Under the pieces are notes generated by a model. The model was given only the letters and a program-made list of their open reading frames with translations, did not search any database and was not told the DNA's origin. From positions 1 through 52,704 of the forward strand of contig CAJWGK010000006.1 in assembly GCA_913030895.1 (NCBI GenBank): DNA of 52,704 nucleotides, in the 5' to 3' direction. Of this stretch, positions 39,801 through 45,977 are shown piece after piece. The position numbers were made by a program, and so were the translations under genes. Source of the DNA: an uncultured Flavobacteriaceae bacterium. Its GTDB lineage: Bacteria; Bacteroidota; Bacteroidia; Flavobacteriales; Flavobacteriaceae. How positions within the stretch are numbered: position 1 is the stretch's first letter; the number at the start of each line of letters is the position of its first letter.

Positions 39801-42659
39801 ATAGTGCCTGCTTGTCCGGGTGACTTTGCTCAATTGGTCTTTAATGTAAATGGAGGAGTCAATGGAGGTGGTCCCTACACCGTTAGGTTTGATAATGGAT
39901 TAAGTGGAACTTCTTCTGGACCTTCAGACAGAGAGATTATCATAACTGGAATTGATACAAGTAACCACAGTAGTTTTTCCAGTTACACTGTAACAGGTGG
40001 GGATACAAGTTGTTCTAAAGCAGGCAATCTTGTTTCACAAATAAGCCTCCCGAATTATAGCGAAATAGATATTCAAGCGACACCACAAAACATTGACTGC
40101 TCTGTTGGTCAAGAAGGAAACGTTACTTTCTCTTATACGGGCAATCCTAATCTAAACAGTTTGTCCATTCAACTTAAATCAACATTATTAAACTTCAACT
40201 ACTTTAATACTTGGCAAAACTTATCCTCTGGAGCAGGAGACGCAATCATTGAAATTGACCAAGCAGGAACTTATGAATACAAAATTTTTGGTACACCCGC
40301 TTCTGGAGCAACCTCCAACACAAACGTTTGTGAATTGGGTTCAGGAACCGTTGAAGTTCTAGATGAAGGCAACAATCAAATACTAATTCTAGATGTCAAA
40401 AAAGAAGATCCACCATGTGGATCCGATAGCGGTGGTTCCATATCACTCATTCTAGATGAGAATACCATTACGCCACAAATGTCTATAAAATGGCAAAAAA
40501 TAACTGCAATAACCTCAACCGTAACTTCATCAGGAAGTACGGAAACAACTGAGGTTATCACACAAGTTTGGCAATATATACCTTCGCTAGAAGGTAATCT
40601 ATCTATACAAAATCTTGCGAAGGGGTCTTATCGTGCTATTATCAACAGTAACAATCAGGGTAGTTGCGGAAACAACGAAATCATTACTAACACACAGGTA
40701 GTTGGAGGAAGAGGATTTGAAGTGCTTAATTTAAGGTATGTTGAAGCGCCCCCAGCAGATCCCAACGTAGACAGCTGTTCAATAGATAACTTGAGATATA
40801 ATATCTTATTTAGCCTGGTAAATGAAAAGATAAACGGTGGAAATATTACTATTGAGGTTACCAAAATCAGTAGTAACGGCGTTGGCTACAGTCAAATTTT
40901 CTTGGCTTCAAATTCCTCATCAGACGTCAGTAAAATCACTTGGCCATTGACCTCAGACAGATCCGGTAACTATGCCATCAAAGGCGTACCATTTGGTGAT
41001 TACAGCATTAGAATTAGTGAAACAGGGAGCGCAACAGCTACGCTCTGTGAACTCAACCAAATATTAATTATCCCTGAGCTTACTGAATTAGAATATATTG
41101 GCGAATCCTCTTTCGTACTGGATAAATGTGATCGAGAAGTCGAGATAAGTGCAGTAGTTCAAGGTGGCGTTCCTTTTGTAGGAATTGACGGAGAGCCATT
41201 CTACAAATACAACTGGCAGTTCGTTACTGGTTCTGGAGCTGATCAAATCATCTTCGAATATTCAGGGAAAAACATCACCGTTAATGATCCCGGTACCTTA
41301 TTTTTAACCGTTCAGGATAGTAAGGGATGCGAAAAAGACGTTACAGATCAAGTTCAAATTGAAATCCTCGATGAACTTAGTCCATTTATTCTTGAGCCAG
41401 ACTTAGTGGTAGGTCCTCAGTCCAACTCTTTGACAGTTTTTGCTGAAGAGCCTTCTTGTGATAACCCCAATAGAGACGATGGAAAAATTAAGTTCAATGT
41501 AATTGGGGGAACACTAAATAACTCAAATGTCCAATACCCCTATAGTGTAGTGTGGGAAAAATATGACGCTGGTACTTCTTCCTATCTTGAAATGGATGGA
41601 TCTAATGGTTTATCTAACCTTTCCAACCAGGAGTTTGCCAATAACTTAACACCAGGGCAATATAGAGTGACTGTTGAACCGATTAATTGGACTTGTACTT
41701 TAAATTCAATCGACTCTGGAATCGGAACAGTAAAAGTGATTACAGTCCCACAAAACCAAGACTTAGTCATTACTAATGCCCCACTAATTGATGTGAGTGA
41801 ATACAATTTCACCAATGGTTCAAGCACCATTTGTGAATCTGGTGGATCGGGTTATTTATATGTCAACGTATTTAATAATTACGATGGAAATATTGAATTC
41901 TATTATTCTGATGAAAACAATCCAGTTCCCTATCAGCAATTGGACAATACAACCTTTAAGGTAGAGATAAGTGAGTCCTTTGAAATAGCTGATCTCATCA
42001 TAAAAAACGAGGAAGGTTGTAGGGTAAGTGCAGAAATAGATCTTCAAATTGGTAAGCCAAACTTTACCTTCAGTTCATTTAACTCCCAAGTATCAGGGAA
42101 TTCTTCTGATACCCAACTCCCGATAATTCTCGCTAGAGAAGAAGTTACGTTTACCAATACTTCTACAGGAACATACAGTTATGCAGAATGGGATTTTGGA
42201 GATGGTGGACCAGTAGAGCGAATCTTTAGTCAAATTGGAACTGCATCTCCAGTAACCAATATTTATGGTGTATCCGGCACCTATTACCCCAGACTCAGAA
42301 TTTACAACGCACTGGGATGTTACAAGGAAGAATCAAAAACATTAGTGGTTGGAAAGGGTTACAACATAATGGTTCCAAATGTATTTACACCAAACAATGA
42401 CACCTACAATGACCGATTCACACCATTGTTTAGTGGATTCAAGTCCTTTCAAATGACGATATACGATTACCGTGGTAATTTGATTTATACAGAAGAAAAA
42501 GTAATAGATCCTAGTACCCCACTCCAATCAATGAATATAACGGGATGGGATGGAGACACACAGATTGATTCTCCCTATTATATCTATTCAATTTATGGAA
42601 CGACCTTATTTGGAGATATCGAGGTCCAAAAAAGTGGAACATTTGTTATTATAAGATAA
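27861..42659 (+). CDS. Giant T9SS-secreted repeat adhesin (SprB-like)
   Basis: This 4932-residue protein starts at a GTG (no in-frame ATG is usable) with a signal peptide (residues 1 to about 24, ending MLGQQ). It is built of many Ig-like domains with one or two cysteines each. The first third has three tandem 280-residue units. The middle has Ig domains of the LPxGV...LxIxGxP type, and five copies of another module lie there or nearby. Near the end are a PKD domain (WDFGDGG) and a type-B T9SS C-terminal domain (PNVFTPNNDTYNDRF). Such proteins, like SprB, are exported through the T9SS to the cell surface and serve gliding or adhesion. The stop codon overlaps the start of an SprF-like gene by 1 base. 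Base composition is richer in G and C than the neighbours. Confidence 0.95.
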   Translation: MGRFKSLFILSIILSICFTNTMLGQQTNLEFDEVRITGETSPYEICIGEVPAFELRLRLQDPSSTLTLNATNTLSFFAIVTTPENTISKTITGVTTFNEGSSLESSGDETKSFSWPTTGPNLIQLLDEGATSIFFGVRIESGTFTDPNQLDADDYAASYTLNLQTLSNPPILTPTSSLGAFDPVTDAVDLCSGQSITISVTAGYTNYQMIRTVSDTGQVTQGAITTSNTFTLTDVHPGGEEFKIRVFNQDCPQDTSTYYINVVSNTTINLSANNNPSCSGENQNFTATGSGNWFEFLVLSGGVLSLQIASESNTWSSTSLLNNDVVYVRSYFSSSSVCYSEDSATIIINSITGNNSITGNQTICPDETPALLQSDEVPSADRAGATSSFVWELNNGTGWQTINGTNGATFQPPALTQTTAYKRYLKSELGTSECLSLESNIVTVTVEASPTVSISSGFSQNIICDDEPFTLTASAGGITGATYEFIINESDSQTITATSTETSVDFNPAAPYTATTTVRVIVTTPSGCSTTASLTVIENLLTPGSISGTQSVCLEGVPTQLTSVATASSSNASATISYQWQSSPNADFSSPVINIEGATGENFQPGSITQTTYYRRLDMSTIESKTCSAITNKLTIEVKEGPGGQLLINGEDIAAKTLCPSDVPVFTVSGGTGQSFEFRRDGAVVETNESGTYSPDDLSGIEKIDVVVYDLPLDGGNIDPEACLSLTNSITVTVLNEVNVELVTTNAINNVFCAGENVIFTVNEPIGNNFEFIINDQQIASGAINTTSTTLLSDDDEVTVIVTLPSGCTAITSITLTENGITPGSISGTQSVCLGGIPTEITSLATPTTSSGLASVTYQWQSSANADFTAPVITIDGANNVNYQPGVINETTYYRRVDISTLNGKSCSNTTNKVTVAVKNEPGGQLLIDGENLATKTICQNDIPFLSVDGGTGQSFEFRRDGTVVETNESGSYSPDNLAGIETIDVIVYDLPLDGGNLDPQACTTFTNSITITTEAQANVELVVTGAINSVFCPGDNVVFTANVDDPFVNNYQFTLNGQQIYDGASATTSSTNLSDNAVVFVTVTLANGCTAVSSVTMIENTITQAGEITGTQSICFNDQPDEIASITGATTGNASASISYQWQSSPNANFDPPVIDIAGANGENYTPDPLAETTYFRRMALSTLFGKTCSSATNAIEVEIKPDTGGQLLIDGNALSNATLCPGDLPVLSVSGIDLNNKSFEFRKNGTVVETNETGSFSPDGLTGTNRFDVLVYNLPLNGSAIDADACSSLTNSITIVMEEQVNVQMVVTGAVNNVFCPGDNVVFEVIDPVGATYAFSVNGVNQQTSTSNQYSSTLLTNTANIEVTVVSAGGCSSLASVTLVKNEIDSAGIISGTQVICYGETPDEITSVATATHSNPLANISYEWRTSLDGASYTATGATGETYQPGPLTQTTYFQRFAISELSGKICERPTATAIEVLVTDNLNGGLINPTDPQVLCFGLTVQPTTLTVSGGNTGAFIEYQWEISTTGNSGWTSINGANGASYTPPTLTSTQTFYYRRVTKVNGGGDGCEEVSDIHYIQINDIHPGSINNNATQTYCFGTDPEPISSVSEANSSFGQINYQWEYKTETQEWADINGATNNNYDPGPLTENTWFRRSVTAELNGTQCFQSTNEILITILPELVTGEILSNRTICENTLTPDLVLNGAATGPGITYQWENSIDNENWDIIAGEVNATLTFSEVATQTIYYRVIVTSTVNNPQIPDPNQMQISLSRTSNPLAIGEDYVVYIGSGTYSFTTTGATSDTDSIGLGLANKITNDAPGISASYSAAAKLISLQPRQSQISVGMPDAPSHNLRVLSSVTGEGCVAISDAIVVNIEPSSSLVQVSGDPNSTNNLCPNDTIGINPGDRDAIVFEWGGGATSVMIENLNPAYTPSTNGGNITPRADLGVGWYEVTAPDNRVTITGTAGPTDFFTVRTQGSGCLEESINYSIIVTPQAIAPQVIMKDNNSIYNAVIYNGVTDKWYNNTICQERATIEGEPTTVPTDFYTCFVDNSFNQLYNTFEWKIEPESAGSISAQERQKAKIKITSATATITGGATYIVVVNGQQIPVVSAVDDTTDDLGQRLAAAIQPSDIVNASYDNELNLLTVIAEQTSPPAPLYTFTRINPTTAGNNAVLDVPAISVSTQQMTVNWDPNYSGTATISVRTTGCGTPSNWYNVNVDVVEETVPSLEASDLLAPIDMSDLNAEFGAILCNGSFTGVLPDCQTTNRTPSTQFFTASNAATNDYGALLWEIEGITAGNPDVPVPGVIDENTGVVNWNSGYFGEFQIKVTPVSCDAVTGTTVISTFNIAERNTDLPLIAPIGGDSVLPKCPIPAAGLVTTTLRNFDNYPVRWFVDDLSAIRTGGEDNQNTVISIASRELQADLGSDDKELTLNWQQGYSGILVVRAIPRDCPGAERKYPVIIPGPADIQLIPGSNSNQLVCEGDPIQNISYSLKGAATGVVSQTSMNLPDGITPSRQDFVQITRLRLTENINLPITPSNRYVTTIDGLDYSYTVQNGDDLDGVGNGILNAIQGVISSTYDDNLNILTVEGAIPGQSFSIIVNRPIDPGVNFTVIDSTEVLTMITLSGNPEGEATTYNYTLTTTVPDDSCTEDSISGFITISPSSSIQLTVGNTITEICDDGDLPLIQFTVENALSADIDDAELPAGVTDSFAGGILTISGRPNINPVQPTSFDYNVVTVNNVNGCKPEASFSGRIIVNPSPIISVVDATTVNQNVCAFQEITPIEFTVNNPAFGLEFVPDETNLPDGVNGELFARQQITQINLGGTDGAAGTINVVINNQETFTFSPTDTSTFDEAGNQLAIDIGLSANYEATYNSPVLEIRHALDGIPFLISTNKTGTNLTISEPNTIQTSTFFIISGTASETVNNPTEFSYVLRPIGPACTAQTSNISGTIIVDPSSFGVFDQTSGPEQQTVCDERAIQQIRYDIFGATQVLEGADNPDWLQFSFDNITKVLTIDGTPQIGNTLQQSFDYNYSLSGNFLCGTSTFTLSGIITVNPKDQLTLTTAAGTDSQVVCAGGDPTLSAIETITYQFGGSTIFANISETLPEGVNVAFDAVSNTLSIVGVVTAAVTQTTLYDYTITTTGTCDPVTLNGSISVVPAATISLTSGITSLDQEICDNTSITSITFDLGGSAVNYTYDGFPPGLNFALNGNNAVISGQPNLNNTSPQTYTVTVSIVGSGSCQEEFLSGEITILPKDQLTHISGAKNQVICNGDDPASPSIDPIVFQIGGGADFAYVTGLPDGLIGTFTSADNRLTIDGNPTLTITQTTDFSYNVITTGACSNTTDFGQIRVNPNSYIVLTSNASTTNQVNDSGVCVGDEIVPITFTIGGQANGIDSSSIPSWLTLQNTGVSADLNEKFYRITGSPNTNDTEITVYTFTISTTGNQCGPEDSTTFSIQVNPKPTFSDLSAIAVQDISCNGLADGRIIVPENLNTFLSGGVGSNRAQVNTLTVSGTFDANDRIRILINNTTTYEYVIKSLAFDNPDAEDNIAIAIGLAQQINNNIPAEVPVTADTNQNEVTLTSDQSGLPFTVDLLDGNGVQSAQNGEIINEATITNLTLDYSLIWEYRKESSSTASMITYNEIGESGFYDLTVVLTGGCTSTTETFEITEPEPLSISKPDTCGETITAQASGGTANYIYTLRNLTTNSSYEFPNALPASQPVAFNTAGRVEIGDLIRVDVRDGAGCVVPSDVVTMAGTLSITLAANTRVVHDYCNENPDVGFGSIELNYGGQLAVTGGSNNYTYAWSNPAIGYTNSTMNINNLLPGVYNLEVTDNEFARCILRESFTVLGADPLDVAPTPGNAPNAVSGVSSNTAIDEKISLNCSTSALVLEVQASGGLNSNYIYNWDRNGNNIGSGGNKLTVDPPVSGIYTVEVSIDVSSLDAPFGYDQSDLACTKIYSFEVLVPNELSVVEDTTQRIVPACPGDFAQLVFNVNGGVNGGGPYTVRFDNGLSGTSSGPSDREIIITGIDTSNHSSFSSYTVTGGDTSCSKAGNLVSQISLPNYSEIDIQATPQNIDCSVGQEGNVTFSYTGNPNLNSLSIQLKSTLLNFNYFNTWQNLSSGAGDAIIEIDQAGTYEYKIFGTPASGATSNTNVCELGSGTVEVLDEGNNQILILDVKKEDPPCGSDSGGSISLILDENTITPQMSIKWQKITAITSTVTSSGSTETTEVITQVWQYIPSLEGNLSIQNLAKGSYRAIINSNNQGSCGNNEIITNTQVVGGRGFEVLNLRYVEAPPADPNVDSCSIDNLRYNILFSLVNEKINGGNITIEVTKISSNGVGYSQIFLASNSSSDVSKITWPLTSDRSGNYAIKGVPFGDYSIRISETGSATATLCELNQILIIPELTELEYIGESSFVLDKCDREVEISAVVQGGVPFVGIDGEPFYKYNWQFVTGSGADQIIFEYSGKNITVNDPGTLFLTVQDSKGCEKDVTDQVQIEILDELSPFILEPDLVVGPQSNSLTVFAEEPSCDNPNRDDGKIKFNVIGGTLNNSNVQYPYSVVWEKYDAGTSSYLEMDGSNGLSNLSNQEFANNLTPGQYRVTVEPINWTCTLNSIDSGIGTVKVITVPQNQDLVITNAPLIDVSEYNFTNGSSTICESGGSGYLYVNVFNNYDGNIEFYYSDENNPVPYQQLDNTTFKVEISESFEIADLIIKNEEGCRVSAEIDLQIGKPNFTFSSFNSQVSGNSSDTQLPIILAREEVTFTNTSTGTYSYAEWDFGDGGPVERIFSQIGTASPVTNIYGVSGTYYPRLRIYNALGCYKEESKTLVVGKGYNIMVPNVFTPNNDTYNDRFTPLFSGFKSFQMTIYDYRGNLIYTEEKVIDPSTPLQSMNITGWDGDTQIDSPYYIYSIYGTTLFGDIEVQKSGTFVIIR
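29490..32027 (+). repeat. Three tandem ~846-bp coding repeats in the adhesin
   Basis: Units start at 29490 (840 bp), 30330 (849 bp) and 31179 (849 bp), each opening with GxIxGTQS(V/I)C. A partial fourth begins at 32028. Each unit encodes three cysteine-bearing Ig-like subdomains in the same order: one with YQWQSSxNA, one with GGQLLI and FEFRRDG, one with NxVFC(A/P)G. Copies are similar but not identical at DNA level, so the duplications are not very recent. Confidence 0.85.
33160..38720 (+). repeat. Five diverged copies of an inserted module inside the adhesin
   Basis: Approximate positions are 33160-33430, 34110-34425, 35411-35738, 36310-36610 and 38377-38720. Each reads roughly (I/L)xLxxx...YxVxIxgxxYxfT, then an acidic turn, an alpha segment of the type iGxxLAxxI, then ASY or a variant and a strand pair ending in GxPFxV or similar. 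At least the third and fourth copies split an Ig-like domain between its LPxGv strand and its xISGxP strand. The boundaries are estimated by eye. Confidence 0.6.
42143..42350 (+). other. PKD domain of the adhesin
   Basis: The segment contains the PKD signature YAEWDFGDGGP and the closing GVSGTYYPRLRIYNALGC. It lies just before the secretion domain, a common order in gliding-associated proteins. Confidence 0.8.
42369..42656 (+). other. T9SS type-B C-terminal sorting domain
   Basis: The last 96 residues show the CHU_C / gliding-motility C-terminal pattern: VPNVFTPNNDTYNDRF, a FQMTIYDYRGNLIY strand, GWDG and a final GTFVIIR. This signal directs T9SS secretion and, for type B, is known to need a PorP/SprF partner such as the one encoded immediately downstream. 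Confidence 0.9.
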
Positions 42660-43678
42660 TGCAAAACAACTTGAAAAAAATTCTATGTTTAATCCTTTTG
42701 ATTTTAGCCCCGATAGTGGTTAGATCCCAAGAAGATTACATCGTTAATCAAGTGAAATTTTTGCAAAAATCCAATGCAAGCTTTTTTGGAATGAATCAAC
42801 TGAACAGGGTTGGTGTTTTATTCAATTCCTTGAAAATTAATGATCAAAGTAACATGGACAACAAATATGCTTTTGGTTCCATCGCTTTTCAAGACAAAAA
42901 CTTTTCAATTGGGTTTGATGTTAATTCCTTCAAAATAAACGATATAGGATTGACCAACTCACTGGTTAATTTATCCTATATCTATAAAATCCAACTTTCC
43001 AATTACACTTATTTTCTTCCTGGAGTAACATTGGGGCTAGGAAGTTCAAGTATTAATGTTGAAAATTTAATTTTTGCAGATCAGCTAAATATGTCAACAG
43101 GATTCATAAGTACTGAATCAATTGATCCTTTGGCACCTTTAATCACTGATATCAATTTTTTTGACCTGGGTGCGTCATTCATCATTCATAATGAATTTTA
43201 TATGTTGGGCTTGAGTTTAAAACATCTTAACAAACCCAATATTTCATTTAATAAAGAGGTCCCTTATACAAAACCCATCCGTATCTCACTTCAAGCTGGT
43301 TATGAATTTGATATTAATCCGTTTGAAAGAGGTTTTCTTCCGCAATATTCTTACTTATACACATTTTTAAATTTAGTCAAGTATGGTGAGGCTCTTTATA
43401 TAGGATTAAACGAAGAATTTCAATTAGGTGAGTTTTCTGTAGGATTCACCCAACAAACCGGATCGGTTAACTCCTTTAGCCTAAATAATTTTGGAATGAC
43501 TGTAGGTTTAGCATTAGAGAATTTTGATTTTGGATTGCACTATAACTTCTCCAATCAAAAAGTAGGAAAAGTGTTTTCCCCAAGCCTATTTGAATTAAGT
43601 ATTATATTCGATTTTAGTATCTACAGAAGAAACAATCGAGGAATATATAAGAAATTACAGATCGATAATTATTATTAG
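42659..43678 (+). CDS. PorP/SprF family outer-membrane protein (T9SS partner)
   Basis: The 339-residue protein has a signal peptide (about residues 1-23, ending RSQ). It continues as an amphipathic beta-barrel sequence with the family pattern QxxFLxxxNASFxGMNQLNRVG near the mature start and FDLGASF and QAGYEFD further on. SprF-like proteins are required for export of the type-B CTD adhesin encoded beside them. It begins with the A of the adhesin stop codon (TAATG), so translation is coupled and the pairing is very likely real. A truncated paralog lies at 25441-26361. Confidence 0.93.
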   Translation: MQNNLKKILCLILLILAPIVVRSQEDYIVNQVKFLQKSNASFFGMNQLNRVGVLFNSLKINDQSNMDNKYAFGSIAFQDKNFSIGFDVNSFKINDIGLTNSLVNLSYIYKIQLSNYTYFLPGVTLGLGSSSINVENLIFADQLNMSTGFISTESIDPLAPLITDINFFDLGASFIIHNEFYMLGLSLKHLNKPNISFNKEVPYTKPIRISLQAGYEFDINPFERGFLPQYSYLYTFLNLVKYGEALYIGLNEEFQLGEFSVGFTQQTGSVNSFSLNNFGMTVGLALENFDFGLHYNFSNQKVGKVFSPSLFELSIIFDFSIYRRNNRGIYKKLQIDNYY

Positions 43679-43694
43679 AAAATTACTTTTCTAA
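43675..43694. terminator. AT-rich hairpin over the two convergent stop codons
   Basis: TTAGAAAA (43675-43682) and TTTTCTAA (43687-43694) form a perfect 8-bp inverted repeat with a 4-base loop. It includes the stop codons of both the SprF-like gene and the convergent PLP-enzyme gene. It may end transcription from both sides, but a stem with so little G and C is weak. Confidence 0.35.
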
Positions 43695-44666
43695 AAACCC
43701 TTTTTCGATCATCCAATCGTCATTGTAAATTTTGGCAATATATCGGCTTCCAGAATCATGTAGCAGCACTACAACTACATCATCAGCGGTAAAGTTCTCC
43801 TTCAACTGTAAAACTCCCTTAACAGCAGCGCCACAAGAGTTTCCCGCAAAAATACCCTCTTCTCGGGCAAGCTTTCGGGTGTACAAAGCTGCATCTTTGT
43901 CAGTGACTTTTTCGAAATGGTCAATACACTTAAAATCAACATTTTCAGGAAGAATATCTTCACCTATGCCCTCTGTCACATAAGGATAAATTTCATTTTC
44001 ATCAAAAATTCCTGTTTCGTGGTATTTTTTAAAAACAGAGCCATAAGTATCCACTCCCCAAATTTTTATAGAAGGATTCTTTTCTTTTAAGTATTTAGCA
44101 ACCCCCGAAATGGTTCCTCCTGTACCAACCCCAACCACAAAATGTGTTATTTTTCCGTTGGTTTGTTCCCAAATTTCTGGACCTGTTTGTTCATAATGAG
44201 CTACGCTGTTTGAGGGGTTATCATACTGATTTACATACCAAGAGTTGGGAGTTTCGTCCGCCAAACTTTTGGAAACACTATAATAAGATCGCGGATCATC
44301 TGGAGCAACCGCAGTGGGACAAACAACTACCTGAGCTCCCATGGCTCGGAGTACGTCAAATTTTTCTTTCGACTGCTTATCATTAGAAACACAGATCAAC
44401 TTGTAGCCTTTTACGATTGCTGCCAGTGCCAATCCCATTCCGGTATTCCCCGAGGTTCCTTCAATGATAACACCGCCAGGTTTCAATCTACCATCTGCCT
44501 CAGCATCTTCCACCATCTTTAGCGCCATGCGATCTTTGACAGAATTTCCTGGATTAAAACTCTCCACCTTCGCTAAAACAAGGGCAGGGATTTCTTTCGT
44601 GATAGTATTCAACCGAACCAATGGTGTATTTCCAATGGTTTCTAAAATATTTTTAGCGTAATTCAT
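43683..44666 (-). CDS. PLP-dependent cysteine synthase / cystathionine beta-synthase-like enzyme
   Basis: A fold-type II PLP enzyme of 327 residues. Lys44 (NPGNSVKDRMA) binds PLP, EGTSGNTGMG binds the substrate carboxylate, and GVGTGGTISG holds the phosphate. The stretch DPRSYYSVSKSLADETPNS and the later TEGIGEDILPENV are closer to cystathionine beta-synthase than to CysK. The C-terminal CBS regulatory pair of longer homologs is absent. It may therefore make cystathionine or cysteine from serine or an activated serine and a thiol. Convergent with the adhesin operon, 4 bases from its end. Confidence 0.88.
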   Translation of the reverse strand: MNYAKNILETIGNTPLVRLNTITKEIPALVLAKVESFNPGNSVKDRMALKMVEDAEADGRLKPGGVIIEGTSGNTGMGLALAAIVKGYKLICVSNDKQSKEKFDVLRAMGAQVVVCPTAVAPDDPRSYYSVSKSLADETPNSWYVNQYDNPSNSVAHYEQTGPEIWEQTNGKITHFVVGVGTGGTISGVAKYLKEKNPSIKIWGVDTYGSVFKKYHETGIFDENEIYPYVTEGIGEDILPENVDFKCIDHFEKVTDKDAALYTRKLAREEGIFAGNSCGAAVKGVLQLKENFTADDVVVVLLHDSGSRYIAKIYNDDWMIEKGFLEK

Positions 44667-44682
44667 TAGTTAATTTTCACTT

Positions 44683-44690
44683 CAAAGATA
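44683..44690 (-). promoter_or_regulatory. Putative -7 box of the PLP-enzyme gene
   Basis: TATCTTTG on the minus strand is a perfect TAnnTTTG match 16 bases before the ATG at 44666. A TTG lies 23 bases further upstream (44714-44716), at the long end of the spacing range. Confidence 0.4.
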
Positions 44691-44727
44691 CCACATACTT
44701 TACAAAAAGGAAACAAGCTCAAATAAA

Positions 44728-45963
44728 CTAACGATATCGTAATACTCTAGCGGGACGAATACTACTTATTATCGCAAGCGGAATTAGCAAAAGAAGACTA
44801 CTAACGATCAAAACTCCAGCATTTATTGATAATAAATCAAATAAATTTAATGAAACGGGAGCAGTATTTACATAATAAGTCTCGGGATCAAGACGAATCC
44901 AACCAAAATATTTTTGACTGAAATAAAATAACAAGCCTGTAAGATTTCCCCAAAATAGACCATACCCCATAATAACGATTCCGTTGTACAAAAATATCTT
45001 ACGAATCAATCTATTTCCTGCACCGATTGTTTTAAATAAACCTATCATTCTTGTCCGCTCTAAAATCAAAACCAGTAAGGCAGTGGACATATTTATAACC
45101 CCAACTATAATCATTACAATAATTATGATTAGGATATTGAAATCAAAAAGTGATATCCACTGAAAAATAGTGGCATATTGTCTCGTGATTTCAACTGCAT
45201 CTAAGTCAGAAGGTAATTTAGCATAGATTGAATTTGCAATTGACTGTAAAGCGGTGATATCTGAAGTAAAGACTTCATAAGCCCCGATTTCCTCTGGATT
45301 CCACTTATTTATCCGCTGGACGTGTTGCAGATCACCAATTACAAAATTTTGGTCGAAATCTGGAAAACCAGACAAAAAGAGTCCGGTAACCTCAAATTTC
45401 CTAATATTGGGAACTTTCTGTTGTAATGAATTCTGAAAATAAGCTGTTAATTCGTCCCCTACTGCAACAGACAATCTATCAGCAATAACTTTAGAAATTA
45501 TAATTTCTTTCGAGGGACGATCCATAAACCTTGGGAAGCGACCTTCCACCATAAAACCCTCCAAATTTTCCCATTTATAATCGCTAGCTACTCCCTTGTA
45601 CACTATCCCCTCAAAATCTGCTTCAGACTTTAGTAACCCACCTTTCATCGCTACTTTTTGAACGTGCAATACACCCAGTTCATTTTGTAACATACCATAA
45701 AGATCAGAGTTATCCGCAATCGGGAGTACAGAAATTTGGGATTCACTATTTTCAAATGGAGACACCACGAGATGACCATTGAAGGCAGCTGTTTTATTTT
45801 GAATGTCTTTCTGTAAGCCTTTTCCCGTAGCTACAGCGATTAAAATCATCGCCATTCCCATAGCTACCGCCAGGATTGCTATTTTAATTATACGGGCAGA
45901 AACACTACCTTTAGCCATATGATCGAGCCGCATCCGACGAGCGATAAATAAAGGTAAATTCAA
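44728..45963 (-). CDS. ABC transporter permease, LolC/LolE-FtsX type
   Basis: The 411-residue protein has one N-terminal membrane helix (about residues 26-45) followed by a large periplasmic domain (about 45-265) and three more helices (about 270-300, 320-350 and 370-400). This is the MacB/FtsX layout of lipoprotein-release permeases. No ATPase gene is adjacent. The start appears to be TTG at 45963, since the next codons give NLPLFIARRMRL, as in homologs, and an in-frame stop lies a few codons upstream. It is divergent from namZ with only 14 bases between the start codons. Confidence 0.87.
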   Translation of the reverse strand: MNLPLFIARRMRLDHMAKGSVSARIIKIAILAVAMGMAMILIAVATGKGLQKDIQNKTAAFNGHLVVSPFENSESQISVLPIADNSDLYGMLQNELGVLHVQKVAMKGGLLKSEADFEGIVYKGVASDYKWENLEGFMVEGRFPRFMDRPSKEIIISKVIADRLSVAVGDELTAYFQNSLQQKVPNIRKFEVTGLFLSGFPDFDQNFVIGDLQHVQRINKWNPEEIGAYEVFTSDITALQSIANSIYAKLPSDLDAVEITRQYATIFQWISLFDFNILIIIIVMIIVGVINMSTALLVLILERTRMIGLFKTIGAGNRLIRKIFLYNGIVIMGYGLFWGNLTGLLFYFSQKYFGWIRLDPETYYVNTAPVSLNLFDLLSINAGVLIVSSLLLLIPLAIISSIRPARVLRYR

Positions 45964-45965
45964 AT

Positions 45966-45973
45966 TAAGTTTG
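45966..45973 (+). promoter_or_regulatory. -7 box directly in front of the namZ start
   Basis: TAAGTTTG is a perfect TAnnTTTG match that ends only 4 bases before the ATG at 45978. If used, transcription would begin at or very near the start codon and the mRNA would be leaderless. No good TTG at -33 was found. Confidence 0.4.
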
Positions 45974-45977
45974 TTTT

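Noticed and set aside
28037-42527. Many 60-114 residue frames opposite or within the giant adhesin
   Set aside because: They have no signals or family motifs and are expected in a long repetitive gene with few stop codons on other frames.
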